This document shows positions 25,887-34,795 of a stretch of DNA of 64,000 nt, piece after piece. The stretch is from positions 62,001 through 126,000 of the forward strand of contig NZ_PDJG01000001.1 of NCBI RefSeq assembly GCF_002564005.1, read 5' to 3'. The stretch's first letter is position 1; every line of letters starts with the position of its first letter. This DNA is from Sanguibacter antarcticus (lineage in GTDB: Bacteria > Actinomycetota > Actinomycetes > Actinomycetales > Cellulomonadaceae). The notes below the pieces were generated by a model. The model was given only the letters and a program-made list of their open reading frames with translations. It had not been told where the DNA came from and made no database searches. The translations under genes were made by a program, and so were the position numbers.

Positions 25887-27134
25887 GTGGAGAACATCAA
25901 GACTGTTGCTGTCATCGGCCTCGGGTACATCGGGCTGCCGACCGCGGCGATCCTTGCAACCCAGGGGCTCGATGTCATCGGTGTCGACATCAAGCAGTCG
26001 ACCGTCGATGCCGTGAACCGTGGCGAGGTGCCTTTCGTCGAACCGGACCTGGGCACCTACCTCGCGGGCGCGGTCAAGCAGGGGAACCTCTCGGCGAGCA
26101 CGAAGACGCCGGCTGCGGACGCGTACATCGTCGCGGTCCCGACGCCGTTCTGCGAGGACCACGCACCTGACCTGTCGTATATCGAGGCGGCTGCGGACGC
26201 GCTCGCGGAGCAGCTGGTCGGTGGTGAGCTCATCATCTTGGAGTCGACGTCTCCTCCGGGGGCGACGGCGCACATGGCGCAGCGCATCCTGGCGGCGCGA
26301 CCGGACCTGGATCAGGCGGACGAGCGGACGATGCTCTACTTTGCGCACTGCCCCGAACGAGTGCTGCCGGGACGGGTCATGATCGAGCTGGTCACCAACG
26401 ACCGGATCGTGGGCGGGTTGTCGGACCGAGCGGCTGAGCGTGCAAAGTCGTTGTATGAGACCTTCTGTCAGGGGGAGATCCTCCTGACGGACGCGAAGAC
26501 CGCTGAGATGGCGAAGCTCGTGGAGAACTCCTTCCGAGACGTGAACATCGCGTTCGCGAACGAGCTCTCCCAAATAAGTGATCGGCTAGATATCGATGTG
26601 TGGGAGCTAATTCGCCTCGCAAATCGGCACCCACGGGTCAATATTCTCCAACCAGGACCAGGTGTTGGTGGGCACTGCATTGCGGTGGACCCATGGTTTA
26701 TTGTCGAAGCAGCTCCGGATCTCGCTCACTTGATTCGCACGGCACGGCATGTGAATGATGCGAAGCCACAGTGGGTTATTGATAAGGTGTGTGCAAAGGC
26801 GGACCAGGTGGCTCAACCCGTGGTGGCGATCTTCGGCCTCGCATTCAAAGCGAATATTGACGACCTCCGGGAATCGCCAGCGCTAAAGATCGTCGACTCT
26901 CTCTCCCGTAGACGACCTTCGGCTCAATTCCTTGTCGTTGAACCGCATGTCAAACAGCTGCCCGAAGAGTTGATCAGCCGGGACAATGTGAGGCTTGTCG
27001 GTCTGGATGAAGCGGTGGAAAAAGCAAACGTAGCTGTTCTTCTAGTGGACCACGCAGACTTTGCAAGTGACAGCATCGATCCGATATCAGCAGCATTCGA
27101 GCATGTGGTAGACACTCGCGGAATGTGGCAATGA
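25887..27134 (+). CDS. wecC: UDP-N-acetyl-D-mannosamine dehydrogenase WecC
   Basis: WecC oxidises UDP-ManNAc to UDP-ManNAcA using NAD. The 415-residue protein has the N-terminal Rossmann motif VAVIGLGYIGLPTA, the ESTSPPGAT region, ENSFRDVNIAFANEL, and the catalytic cysteine in PGVGGHCIAVDPWF. Codons 1-228 use G/C third positions almost exclusively. From codon 229 (26571) the gene switches sharply to A/T-rich codons (CAA ATA AGT GAT) and stays so to the end, although the protein is intact. The gene therefore looks like a recombinant of two alleles. Its partner WecB is encoded about 15 kb downstream. Confidence 0.93.
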   Translation: MENIKTVAVIGLGYIGLPTAAILATQGLDVIGVDIKQSTVDAVNRGEVPFVEPDLGTYLAGAVKQGNLSASTKTPAADAYIVAVPTPFCEDHAPDLSYIEAAADALAEQLVGGELIILESTSPPGATAHMAQRILAARPDLDQADERTMLYFAHCPERVLPGRVMIELVTNDRIVGGLSDRAAERAKSLYETFCQGEILLTDAKTAEMAKLVENSFRDVNIAFANELSQISDRLDIDVWELIRLANRHPRVNILQPGPGVGGHCIAVDPWFIVEAAPDLAHLIRTARHVNDAKPQWVIDKVCAKADQVAQPVVAIFGLAFKANIDDLRESPALKIVDSLSRRRPSAQFLVVEPHVKQLPEELISRDNVRLVGLDEAVEKANVAVLLVDHADFASDSIDPISAAFEHVVDTRGMWQ

Positions 27135-29173
27135 TGAACCTGGACAAGTGGAAGATGCGGATGGCTTCAATTTCTGGTTACGCTGTCAAGCGTAAAAATC
27201 ATCTAAGTGTGTTTTCAGGTAAGGCCAGCGCTGCTCAGGTGCTGATTTGGGTCGCGACCGCGAGTGCAGTATCTGTTGTCCTCATCTCAGTGGACATCGA
27301 TCCGGTAATCGTCATAACTATTGCGATTCTGTTCGTTGCCAACGTAGCCCTCGTCGCGCGAGCTGAAAGGCGTCGAGATCTTCGTGAGGGGCGGATCGAG
27401 GCTACTCTTCGGAACGTGGCAGAGAATTCTATTCGAAACTCGAGAGAGTATCGGAGTTTGGAAAAGCGTGAGCCGTCGATACTGGAAGGTGAACTCTCTA
27501 AAGCAGTGGCCGTTGCGGTAACACCTCCCGAGTCGCACGATCGCATCTCACCACCAGCTCTGGTCGTTGCTAAACCACAGGACAGCGGCACATCGGCTCT
27601 CAGGCCAGTCAACGGAGTTGATTGGGCCGTTGAACGGCAGATTCTTCCGCGAGTGGTAACCAGAACCGACGTCGCGGGTGCGTATCGTGCTAGTAGAGGC
27701 ACAAAGGCCGAGCATGTCACGGTAGCAATAATCTGCGACGAATTTACCCACAATAGTTTCGCACCGGAGTTCGCAACCGTGCCGCTGTCGCCCGATATGT
27801 GGCGTGAGCAGATGGAAGAGTCTCGCCCCGAGTATCTTTTTTGCGAATCTGCTTGGGCTGGGGTAGATCCAGTCGCCCGGCCATGGCGAGGAAAAATCTA
27901 TGGAAGCGTGAAGTTTCCCTATGAAAACCGTCGGACACTCTTTGAAATCCTTGAGTACTGCAAACTGCAAGACATCCCCACGATCTTCTGGAATAAGGAA
28001 GATCCGACTCACTTCAGCGATCGTGTCAACGATTTTGTAGATACAGCCAGCAGATTTGACTACGTCTATACTACTGCTGAGGAGTGCATTGGAGAGTACC
28101 AGAAGTTTATGGGTGTGGGCAGGGTGGGGCTATTACCATTCGCTGCGCAACCGCGAATATTCCACCCGCTACCGCTGGCGCCGCGGCGAGACCGGGTAGT
28201 TTTTGCCGGTGCGTGGTACAGAGTTCATGAAGAACGTGCGCGTGTTACTCGCGAAATGTTCGACGCGATCATCGGGTCTGGCCGCGACCTTGCGATCTAC
28301 GACAGGGACTCAGGAATCGACTCACCTGAGCGAGGCTTCCCAAAAGAGTACCAAAACTTCGTACACCCAGCAGTTTCCCACGCCGCAACAGCAGAGCTAT
28401 ACCGAGGCTCGACAATCGGTATGAATATCAACACTGTGACCTCCTCTGAGAGTATGTTTGCGCGACGGGTCTTTGAACTTGCCGCGTCGGGGTCGATGGT
28501 CGTGTCCAACTACTCGCCAGGGATAGAACGATATTTCGGCGACTCAGTCATTTTCCTGGACCAGGTTCCCGGCGCACTCGGAGAACTGGACGAAAAGACA
28601 GTAGCTGAGAAGGCTCTGCAAGGTCTAGAGACGGTGCTGGAAAGCCACACCTATCGCGACCGTGCTCGGACTGTACTGACAACCTTTGGTCGCAAAGACC
28701 TCTCGCGGACGCAGTTGCCAACCTTGGCGTTTATGGTCGACTCGATACAAGGCGCTGAAACTGCATGTGGGATGTACCGCCGGCGCGCAAGCGAATTCCA
28801 CAAACTTCTCCTTGTGGTCGATGCGTCAATACCTTCCCATCGAGTCGGCGAGTTCTACACAGCATTCAATGACTCCATGTGTTCCGTGATCTCAGCACGG
28901 CTAGCGAGCCGGCAGACTGTCGATCCAGCACGTCTGATCGAGACCCCCGATCTGCTACTTGTGAGATCACAGATCCCGTCGAAGGCCATGGTGCGACGCA
29001 TGGTCCTTCATCGAGAATACTGGCTCGGTCCGATCGTCGAAGGCGCATCGCACGAACTCGCGTGGGGTGTCAGCCACCCTGGAAAACCGTCTCTGATTAG
29101 TGCTGCTGACCTCTTGTCGCTGGTGTTGCAACCACAATTCGCGGTCCCAGCTTTGGAGGTTCCATCCGCATGA
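27131..29173 (+). CDS. Membrane-anchored CgeB-like glycosyltransferase
   Basis: A 680-residue protein with two predicted membrane segments near the N-terminus (about residues 35-78), a linker, and a GT-B-like catalytic part. The catalytic part shares FCESAWAG, FWNKEDPTHFSD, FAAQPRIFHP and ESMFARRVFELAASG with the glycosyltransferase at 23971-25872. It lacks the GT2 domain of that protein; the C-terminal 150 residues are unassigned. ATG 27131 overlaps the wecC stop (ATGATGA); ATG 27134 is equally possible. The gene is entirely in low-GC codon style. Substrate unknown. Confidence 0.7.
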   Translation: MMNLDKWKMRMASISGYAVKRKNHLSVFSGKASAAQVLIWVATASAVSVVLISVDIDPVIVITIAILFVANVALVARAERRRDLREGRIEATLRNVAENSIRNSREYRSLEKREPSILEGELSKAVAVAVTPPESHDRISPPALVVAKPQDSGTSALRPVNGVDWAVERQILPRVVTRTDVAGAYRASRGTKAEHVTVAIICDEFTHNSFAPEFATVPLSPDMWREQMEESRPEYLFCESAWAGVDPVARPWRGKIYGSVKFPYENRRTLFEILEYCKLQDIPTIFWNKEDPTHFSDRVNDFVDTASRFDYVYTTAEECIGEYQKFMGVGRVGLLPFAAQPRIFHPLPLAPRRDRVVFAGAWYRVHEERARVTREMFDAIIGSGRDLAIYDRDSGIDSPERGFPKEYQNFVHPAVSHAATAELYRGSTIGMNINTVTSSESMFARRVFELAASGSMVVSNYSPGIERYFGDSVIFLDQVPGALGELDEKTVAEKALQGLETVLESHTYRDRARTVLTTFGRKDLSRTQLPTLAFMVDSIQGAETACGMYRRRASEFHKLLLVVDASIPSHRVGEFYTAFNDSMCSVISARLASRQTVDPARLIETPDLLLVRSQIPSKAMVRRMVLHREYWLGPIVEGASHELAWGVSHPGKPSLISAADLLSLVLQPQFAVPALEVPSA

Positions 29174-31131
29174 GCAGCGAATATTCGAACGAAAATCTCT
29201 TCCTGACCATAGTAGTTCCGATGTTTAATGCTCAGGATAAAATGGATCATTGTCTCGCGAGCCTGCGCGAACTACCGTCCGAACTGTCTCACGAAGTCAT
29301 ATTTGTCGACGACTCCTCGGACGACGGGACTTTTCAGCGGCTCGTTGCTGAGGCTTCTGGCGAGGATGCCTGGAGCGTCCTGACAACCCCCGAGAACACT
29401 GGCACGCCGTCTGCCGGACGAAACCTTGGAATTCGAGAGTCCAAGGGGGAGTGGGTGTTCTTTCTTGACGGTGACGACTCTGTTTGTCCAGACGGCCTGG
29501 CCTCCGGAGTCCAACGTGCGCGTGAAGGTGGTGTCGACATGGTTCGCGGATCAGTTGACCTTGTGCACGTGGGGGTTCGGGAGCTAACGATCGACCGGGT
29601 TGATCCAGCCGTGATGAGTTTTGATCGCGTGCGGAGAATCGCCACAATAGCCCAGGCGCAGAGCCTGACCTGCATGGCATTGATCCGTAAGAGTCTTCTT
29701 CTCGATAAGGGCATCTATTTCGACGAAAAGATCCGAATGGGTGAAGACATAGTCTTTACCGCACAGGCGTTAACTTCGGCCGTCGACGTCGCCTACATTG
29801 ATTCGTCATTCTTTAGATACTGGCGGCGCCAAGGAGGCGCAGAATCTGCAATGCACTCCCTTGGATCGAGAGAGATCTCGGAACTCGCTGACTCATGGAC
29901 GCGCGTTGAAGAAGCCTTTCAGCTTGTTGGGCTGAGTTATATCGAACTGCACGGCCTCAGCACCATCGGGTATGCTCTTCGACAATTGATTCAACATCGT
30001 CGTGAGAATATTTCGTATCAAGCTTTTTCGACGCTTTCTGCTTTTTCGGTGCGCTTTTCAGTCGCAATTCAACGTCTTGTATTTCCTGAGAGGCTCCAAC
30101 TCATCGTGGACTCTCTCACTTCTGGAAGCTTTCAAGATTTTGAACTCCAGATCCGACCCCGCCTTGTGATAGCCGGACACGACTTGAAGTTCATACGCGA
30201 CGCGGAACCCGAGCTTTCAACAGTGTTCACGATTCGATACGATGAGTGGCCATCGGAACGTGTCCATGACCGCGATGCTTCGACTGCGACTGCGGTATGG
30301 GCTGATCTGGTCTGGTGCGAATGGCTAACGGAATGTGCGGTGTGGTACTCCAACAACATATCGCCTCCGACAAAAATGGTGGTTCGTGTGCATCGGTATG
30401 AACTCGGGCGAACATATGGCGACCAGATCAACGAGACTGCCGTCTCGGCATTTGTCGCAATCGCACCGCACTGCTACGAAGATCTCGTCGATAGGTTCGA
30501 TTTTTCAAGGTCGAAGGTTCGGTATATTCCGAACTACTACCGCGTCTCTGAATATGAGCAGGGAACAGGGAAAGAACGGCTCAAGCGGCTCGCAATTATA
30601 GGTATCGCGCCGCGGAGGAAGGGCTACTTAAAAGCGCTCCAGGTTCTCGAGGATCTTCGGCGAGAAAATGGCGAGTATACGCTCACCGTCTTCGGCAAAG
30701 ATCCTCTTGAGTATCCGTGGATCAGCGGAGACCCAGAGGAGCAGGCCTACTATTCCGCTTGCAAGTCATTTATTGAGCAGAGCGACCTAGGTCGTTTCGT
30801 GATTAACGCGGGTTGGGTTGACACGAAACAAGCGACAAAGGACTTCGGTTTTGTACTTTCGACTAGCGAGCATGAGGGCTCTCATGTTGGACCGGGGGAG
30901 GCGTTCTGTGCGGGCAATCAAGGGGTGTTTCTACCATGGCGTGGGGTGGAATATGTTTACCCTGAGCGCTTTGTCTTCGAAACACCTTCGGCTATCGCGG
31001 ATCATATTCGTGCGAACCAGGAGGTCGAGCACTTTGAGAAGCTTGCGGCCGAGGGGCGATCTTTCATGGTCGAAACCTATGATGTTTCCCTCTTTCTTGA
31101 CCGTGTAGTGAAACTTTGGAAGTCACTGTGA
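29170..31131 (+). CDS. Two-domain glycosyltransferase (GT2 plus GT-B-like)
   Basis: A 653-residue protein. Residues of about 10-230 are a GT2 domain (LTIVVPMFNAQDKMDHCLAS, VDDSSDDGTF and the metal-binding DGDDS). Residues of about 330-650 look like a GT-B fold (IGIAPRRKGYLKALQVLEDL, FVINAGWVDTKQA, STSEHEGSHVGPGEAF). Two transferase activities in one chain are common in capsule and teichuronic-type loci. It overlaps the previous gene by four bases, and the next gene overlaps its stop. Linkage and donor sugars cannot be deduced. Confidence 0.78.
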   Translation: MSSEYSNENLFLTIVVPMFNAQDKMDHCLASLRELPSELSHEVIFVDDSSDDGTFQRLVAEASGEDAWSVLTTPENTGTPSAGRNLGIRESKGEWVFFLDGDDSVCPDGLASGVQRAREGGVDMVRGSVDLVHVGVRELTIDRVDPAVMSFDRVRRIATIAQAQSLTCMALIRKSLLLDKGIYFDEKIRMGEDIVFTAQALTSAVDVAYIDSSFFRYWRRQGGAESAMHSLGSREISELADSWTRVEEAFQLVGLSYIELHGLSTIGYALRQLIQHRRENISYQAFSTLSAFSVRFSVAIQRLVFPERLQLIVDSLTSGSFQDFELQIRPRLVIAGHDLKFIRDAEPELSTVFTIRYDEWPSERVHDRDASTATAVWADLVWCEWLTECAVWYSNNISPPTKMVVRVHRYELGRTYGDQINETAVSAFVAIAPHCYEDLVDRFDFSRSKVRYIPNYYRVSEYEQGTGKERLKRLAIIGIAPRRKGYLKALQVLEDLRRENGEYTLTVFGKDPLEYPWISGDPEEQAYYSACKSFIEQSDLGRFVINAGWVDTKQATKDFGFVLSTSEHEGSHVGPGEAFCAGNQGVFLPWRGVEYVYPERFVFETPSAIADHIRANQEVEHFEKLAAEGRSFMVETYDVSLFLDRVVKLWKSL

Positions 31132-32726
31132 ATAGCGAGGAGCTGCGCGGTTATGTGAGCGCCTATCGCGACTTCTCACCGCACGGCTGGAAAGGGGGTC
31201 CCGATGAAGCCGGCAGCGGCTTTGTCGTGACTCTACCCAATGGGTATAGTTTTTTAATTGACGCCTCGTACTTTCCGGTCGACTGGTGGAAAGTATATGA
31301 ATATAACCACGTAACGACGCGACTGTGGCAACGCTCCCTCTGCTATCTCCCGCTTCTTGCCGATCACATTGATGGCTGGCAGATCATCCAGTCGATGCTC
31401 CGTGACTTTTCTGCGCTAATGACTCGAGCCGTTGATGAACCGTCGATCCTTGGAATGAATAGCCTCGATCATTCGGTTGCGCTCCAACTGAGATCGCTGT
31501 GCACACTCCGTGCACAGCTTGCCTCGTTCGATACTCCCGATGCGATCTGGGTTGAGGAGATGGATTATCTGCTGAAGGGCCTTGTTTGCAGGTTGGAAAA
31601 CCTTGCCCGTTCCGAAGGCTTCCGCCTCGTGAATAATCATGGTGTAATGCTGGGCCTGGCGCTTATGCACTCACGAGCAGTATTTTCTGACATTGAACGT
31701 TCGAACCAGATGGTCGAGGAAGATGATTGCTGGATGATGACTGCTTTGGACGAGATCGTCGACTCCGACGGTCTCGTCTTCGAGAATACACCCCAGTATC
31801 AGCGGCTATATATTGATGTGATCGAGCAGATTGTTCAGGTATCTGGGGATCTACTCGGTGAGCTCGATAGGGTTGACGCGTATGATGGTCGTCTAAAACG
31901 TGTTGTCTCGGGATATCGCCATTTGCTTACAGCAGATGGGACCGTCCCTGCGATCGGAGACGCGCAACGTACGAAAGACAAGAAGTATCAATATCTTCCC
32001 GGAATCTTCTGCTCACCGCTGAATGGTCTATATATCCGTAACGCTCAGCGTGCTCAGTTGGTTGTGACATCTGGATGTCGATCGCATGTGCACAAACAGA
32101 TGGACGACACGGCCATTCGATTGATAGTCGACGATATCGACATGCTTCTTGACGGCGGCCTCATAAACTACGACTCGCACGATGCTGCTGCAGTTGCCGT
32201 ACGCGCACAGCCAGGACACAGTGGACTGTTCTTTTCAAGGTTTGACGATAGGCCGTGTCATTGGTTCTACCCTGCGGGAATGAGTGCTCGCATTGAAGCA
32301 TCAATAGGTCGAGTTACTGATCCTTCCGGGAGGGAAGTCGTTAGTTGCCGGTACGTGCTCGAAGAGATGTACGAAGCTCGGCGGGAAGTCGCAGTGAGAT
32401 CCGCTGTAGATTTCGTTGTCACGGATCGTTGCTGGGCACCGGAGCCTGCTTCGCAGCGATTCGTGCTCCCCCCGGCCTCGTGCATCGAGGTGTCAGGACA
32501 GGTTGTGACGGTCAGGTCACCGATTGGTCCTGTACTGAGGATCGAGGCTTTAGAAGGTAACAAGACAGTTCAATGGGGGATCACCAGAGTGAAGGTTGGC
32601 CTCGAACGCACGCCAGTTGAGACGTGGTCTCTCCAACGCCCCGTACCGCCTGGTGGAGGGCCTGTTGTGAGTCGCGTGTCCGTTTTCGAGCCCGATGGTC
32701 GGGCACTTTTCGAAGGGGGGCATTGA
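31128..32726 (+). CDS. Heparinase II/III family protein
   Basis: A 532-residue protein with a helical toroid-like N-terminal half (RSEGFRLVNNHGVMLG) and a beta-rich C-terminal half. The C-terminal half begins with a heparinase II/III-like metal/active-site stretch (CRSHVHKQMDDTAIRL, close to the HxHxD family pattern). Members are polysaccharide lyases that cleave uronic-acid glycans. No signal peptide is visible, so it may act in the cytoplasm or be a biosynthetic relative. GTG 31128 is chosen because it overlaps the previous stop (GTGA); TTG 31116 is the first in-frame codon. WecC supplies a uronic acid to the same locus. Confidence 0.72.
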   Translation: MNSEELRGYVSAYRDFSPHGWKGGPDEAGSGFVVTLPNGYSFLIDASYFPVDWWKVYEYNHVTTRLWQRSLCYLPLLADHIDGWQIIQSMLRDFSALMTRAVDEPSILGMNSLDHSVALQLRSLCTLRAQLASFDTPDAIWVEEMDYLLKGLVCRLENLARSEGFRLVNNHGVMLGLALMHSRAVFSDIERSNQMVEEDDCWMMTALDEIVDSDGLVFENTPQYQRLYIDVIEQIVQVSGDLLGELDRVDAYDGRLKRVVSGYRHLLTADGTVPAIGDAQRTKDKKYQYLPGIFCSPLNGLYIRNAQRAQLVVTSGCRSHVHKQMDDTAIRLIVDDIDMLLDGGLINYDSHDAAAVAVRAQPGHSGLFFSRFDDRPCHWFYPAGMSARIEASIGRVTDPSGREVVSCRYVLEEMYEARREVAVRSAVDFVVTDRCWAPEPASQRFVLPPASCIEVSGQVVTVRSPIGPVLRIEALEGNKTVQWGITRVKVGLERTPVETWSLQRPVPPGGGPVVSRVSVFEPDGRALFEGGH

Positions 32727-34453
32727 TGACGTTTGAGGTCGCGGATGCAGAATCCAGACCCACTCGAGTCTTTGTTTTCGGGAGTTGCGTTGGGCGCGAT
32801 AGCGTGGCGCTAGGTTCGGAAGTCGAGTCTACTCTTGTTGGTTACGTCGCGCGCCAGAGTCTGATTAGCGCCATGGGCGGTATGGTTAAAGGTGTCCCGA
32901 GTCTCGCGGAAACCCTCCCGTCTAAGTTTCAGCGCACGATGGTCGAAGGTGATCTTGCCGGAAATCTGACGGACGAGCTTCTGCGCCGGCGGTCTGAGAT
33001 TGATGTATTGCTTTGGGATTTAACCGATGAGCGATTTGGGGTACGTTCGTTTCGGGATGCCTTCTTTACGCCGTCTGCTGAGGCGAACGTCGGGTTTTCT
33101 GGAAGTCAACTTTTGGTTGACTCGGACCTGATCGACTTTGGCTCTGACGCGCATTTTGGTCTCTTCAAAGATGCTGCCTATCGTTTCTCCGCGTTCTTGA
33201 AGAAAAATAGTCTATTTGAATCGGTTTTGCTACTTGGCATTCCTCACTCCGGCTTGGTAACGGATGGAAACGATTCGTTGTTAGATCGTACTCTTGAGGC
33301 CCGTGCTGCGGAGGGCAACCGTTCGTTTGCGCGCTATCTGAAACTCTTGTCGTCAGAACTTGGGTTCGGCATGTTGGCGCTGCCTCATTCAGAAGTGTCG
33401 GTCGATAGTCATCATCGATGGGGCTTGGCCCCATTTCATTATTCGTCGTCTGTTTATAAGTCGGTCATGGAAGCGGTTCAATCTGTCAGTAAAGCGTCAA
33501 ATGGGGGGGAGTCTTCGTTCGCCTCTGCCCCACCGCGTAGGTTTAGCCGTCACAGCGAAACGCGACCAGTTTGGACCTGGGATTCTCTAGGTTCCTTTCT
33601 GTCAGGCGGAACGGTGGCGGCTGGCCATCATGTGGTTTTTGTCTCGAGCGGATTGTTTGTGGATTTTTTGGTGGTCGGAGACGTTGGCTCTAGCGCAACA
33701 CTACCTGTCTTCTTTACCGGCGCAATCAGTCAGGAGTACTCGCATTCTCCTGCATTCTCTGGTGTCGGACTTGCTTCTGAACTTGAGACTCCTGTAATTG
33801 CTTTTGCGGATCCTACTCTGAGCCATTCGCCTCGTCCCGTGATTGGCTGGTACTTGGGTGGCCAGTTTGGGAGCCCGGATTTAGCGATTGGGGCAATTCT
33901 GGAACATATTCGAAACGTGTATGGCTGCAAGTTCATCATGTGTGGTGGTTCTGGTGGCGGTTTTGCGGCCCTGAAGTTTGCTTCTCTGTCGACAGATTCT
34001 GGTGCGCTCGTCTGGAATGCGCAGACGGATGTGCTCAAGTATGGATGGTCTAGCGTGGACGCTTACCTTGCATCCGCCTTCCCGAGTGAGTATGTTCTGC
34101 GTGGGAAGAATGTCGATGCAGAGGAATGGCGTAGTGTGCTGGAAGAGTACAATATTGCTCCCTCCATACTCGATTTCAATACGATTGCGCGTCTGCGAAA
34201 GGTGTTGTTCCTGCAGCAGGCCTCCGATTGGCACGTCCAAGCACACTTCGAGCCGATGCTTGATGCTGCTGTTGCCCGCGAAGTGGTTTCGGGGCGCTGG
34301 CGTGCCCCAGGTGATCTTGTGTTGATGAAGAGGGAGTGGATGGGGTCTCACGCGCCCCCGTCTCGTGCAGTTCTGCTGTCTGCTCTAGGATCGCTCCTGA
34401 TGGGCTCTTCTGCATCGGAGGCGGCCGATGGGCTTGACGGCCTTAGCTGGTAA
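32726..34453 (+). CDS. DUF6270-like domain fused to an alpha/beta-hydrolase-like domain
   Basis: A 575-residue protein. Its first 260 residues match the SGNH-like DUF6270 pattern as I recall it (VFVFGSCVGRDSV, VLLWDLTDERFG, then HHRWGLAPFHY near the end of the domain). The C-terminal part has a hydrolase nucleophile elbow, MCGGSGGGFAALKFAS. ATG 32726 follows AAGGGGGG and overlaps the heparinase-like stop. It is the last gene of the low-GC island. DUF6270 proteins occur in capsule loci, where they are suspected of adding or removing glycan substituents; the exact activity here is unknown. Confidence 0.65.
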   Translation: MTFEVADAESRPTRVFVFGSCVGRDSVALGSEVESTLVGYVARQSLISAMGGMVKGVPSLAETLPSKFQRTMVEGDLAGNLTDELLRRRSEIDVLLWDLTDERFGVRSFRDAFFTPSAEANVGFSGSQLLVDSDLIDFGSDAHFGLFKDAAYRFSAFLKKNSLFESVLLLGIPHSGLVTDGNDSLLDRTLEARAAEGNRSFARYLKLLSSELGFGMLALPHSEVSVDSHHRWGLAPFHYSSSVYKSVMEAVQSVSKASNGGESSFASAPPRRFSRHSETRPVWTWDSLGSFLSGGTVAAGHHVVFVSSGLFVDFLVVGDVGSSATLPVFFTGAISQEYSHSPAFSGVGLASELETPVIAFADPTLSHSPRPVIGWYLGGQFGSPDLAIGAILEHIRNVYGCKFIMCGGSGGGFAALKFASLSTDSGALVWNAQTDVLKYGWSSVDAYLASAFPSEYVLRGKNVDAEEWRSVLEEYNIAPSILDFNTIARLRKVLFLQQASDWHVQAHFEPMLDAAVAREVVSGRWRAPGDLVLMKREWMGSHAPPSRAVLLSALGSLLMGSSASEAADGLDGLSW

Positions 34454-34674
34454 CGCTACTGGTAATTCTTCCCGATCGGCAGGTGGTGATTTTTTAGTGC
34501 ACATTAGGACCTAAGAAAGAGTAGGAGCCTATCTGGACGTGTATCTGGCCTTGGTGTCAAGGCGTGGAAGCAATGGTGGCGTTGAGGAGCTCTTCGAATT
34601 TCTCTCGCGGGGTGTAGAAGCCCAGGGCTGCTCGGGGTCTGTCGTTGAGCTCTTCGGCGATGGCGTCGAGGTAG

Positions 34675-34688
34675 CCTCGGGCTTTCAT
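34675..34688 (+). repeat. Left terminal inverted repeat of the IS1380-type element
   Basis: CCTCGGGCTTTCAT reads inward from the left end. It is preceded directly by the GTAG target copy at 34671-34674. Confidence 0.85.
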
Positions 34689-34795
34689 GGCGGGGTGGGT
34701 CTCAGTAGGTGTCATGACGCAAGAAAGTGCTCCTGACCTGGAAGAATACGGTTTGTTGAGGACCGATTCTGACTAGTTCGAGGAGCACCTTCAAG

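Larger units (their letters stand above)
26571..34548. other. Low-GC glycan-gene island
   Basis: From the middle of wecC to the IS30-type left end, base composition and codon use differ from the rest of the window: 27 of 60 bases are G or C at 27421-27480, against 43 of 60 at 25381-25440. The island contains the 3' part of wecC and four complete genes that overlap end to start. The left edge is inside a gene and the right edge is an insertion sequence. This is what replacement of a surface-polysaccharide segment by homologous recombination would leave. No integrase, tRNA or attachment site is visible. Confidence 0.8.

Noticed and set aside
26571..34548. The low-GC block as a prophage or integrative element
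   Set aside because: No integrase, phage structural gene, relaxase, tRNA target or direct-repeat attachment sites are visible. All its genes belong to glycan metabolism.
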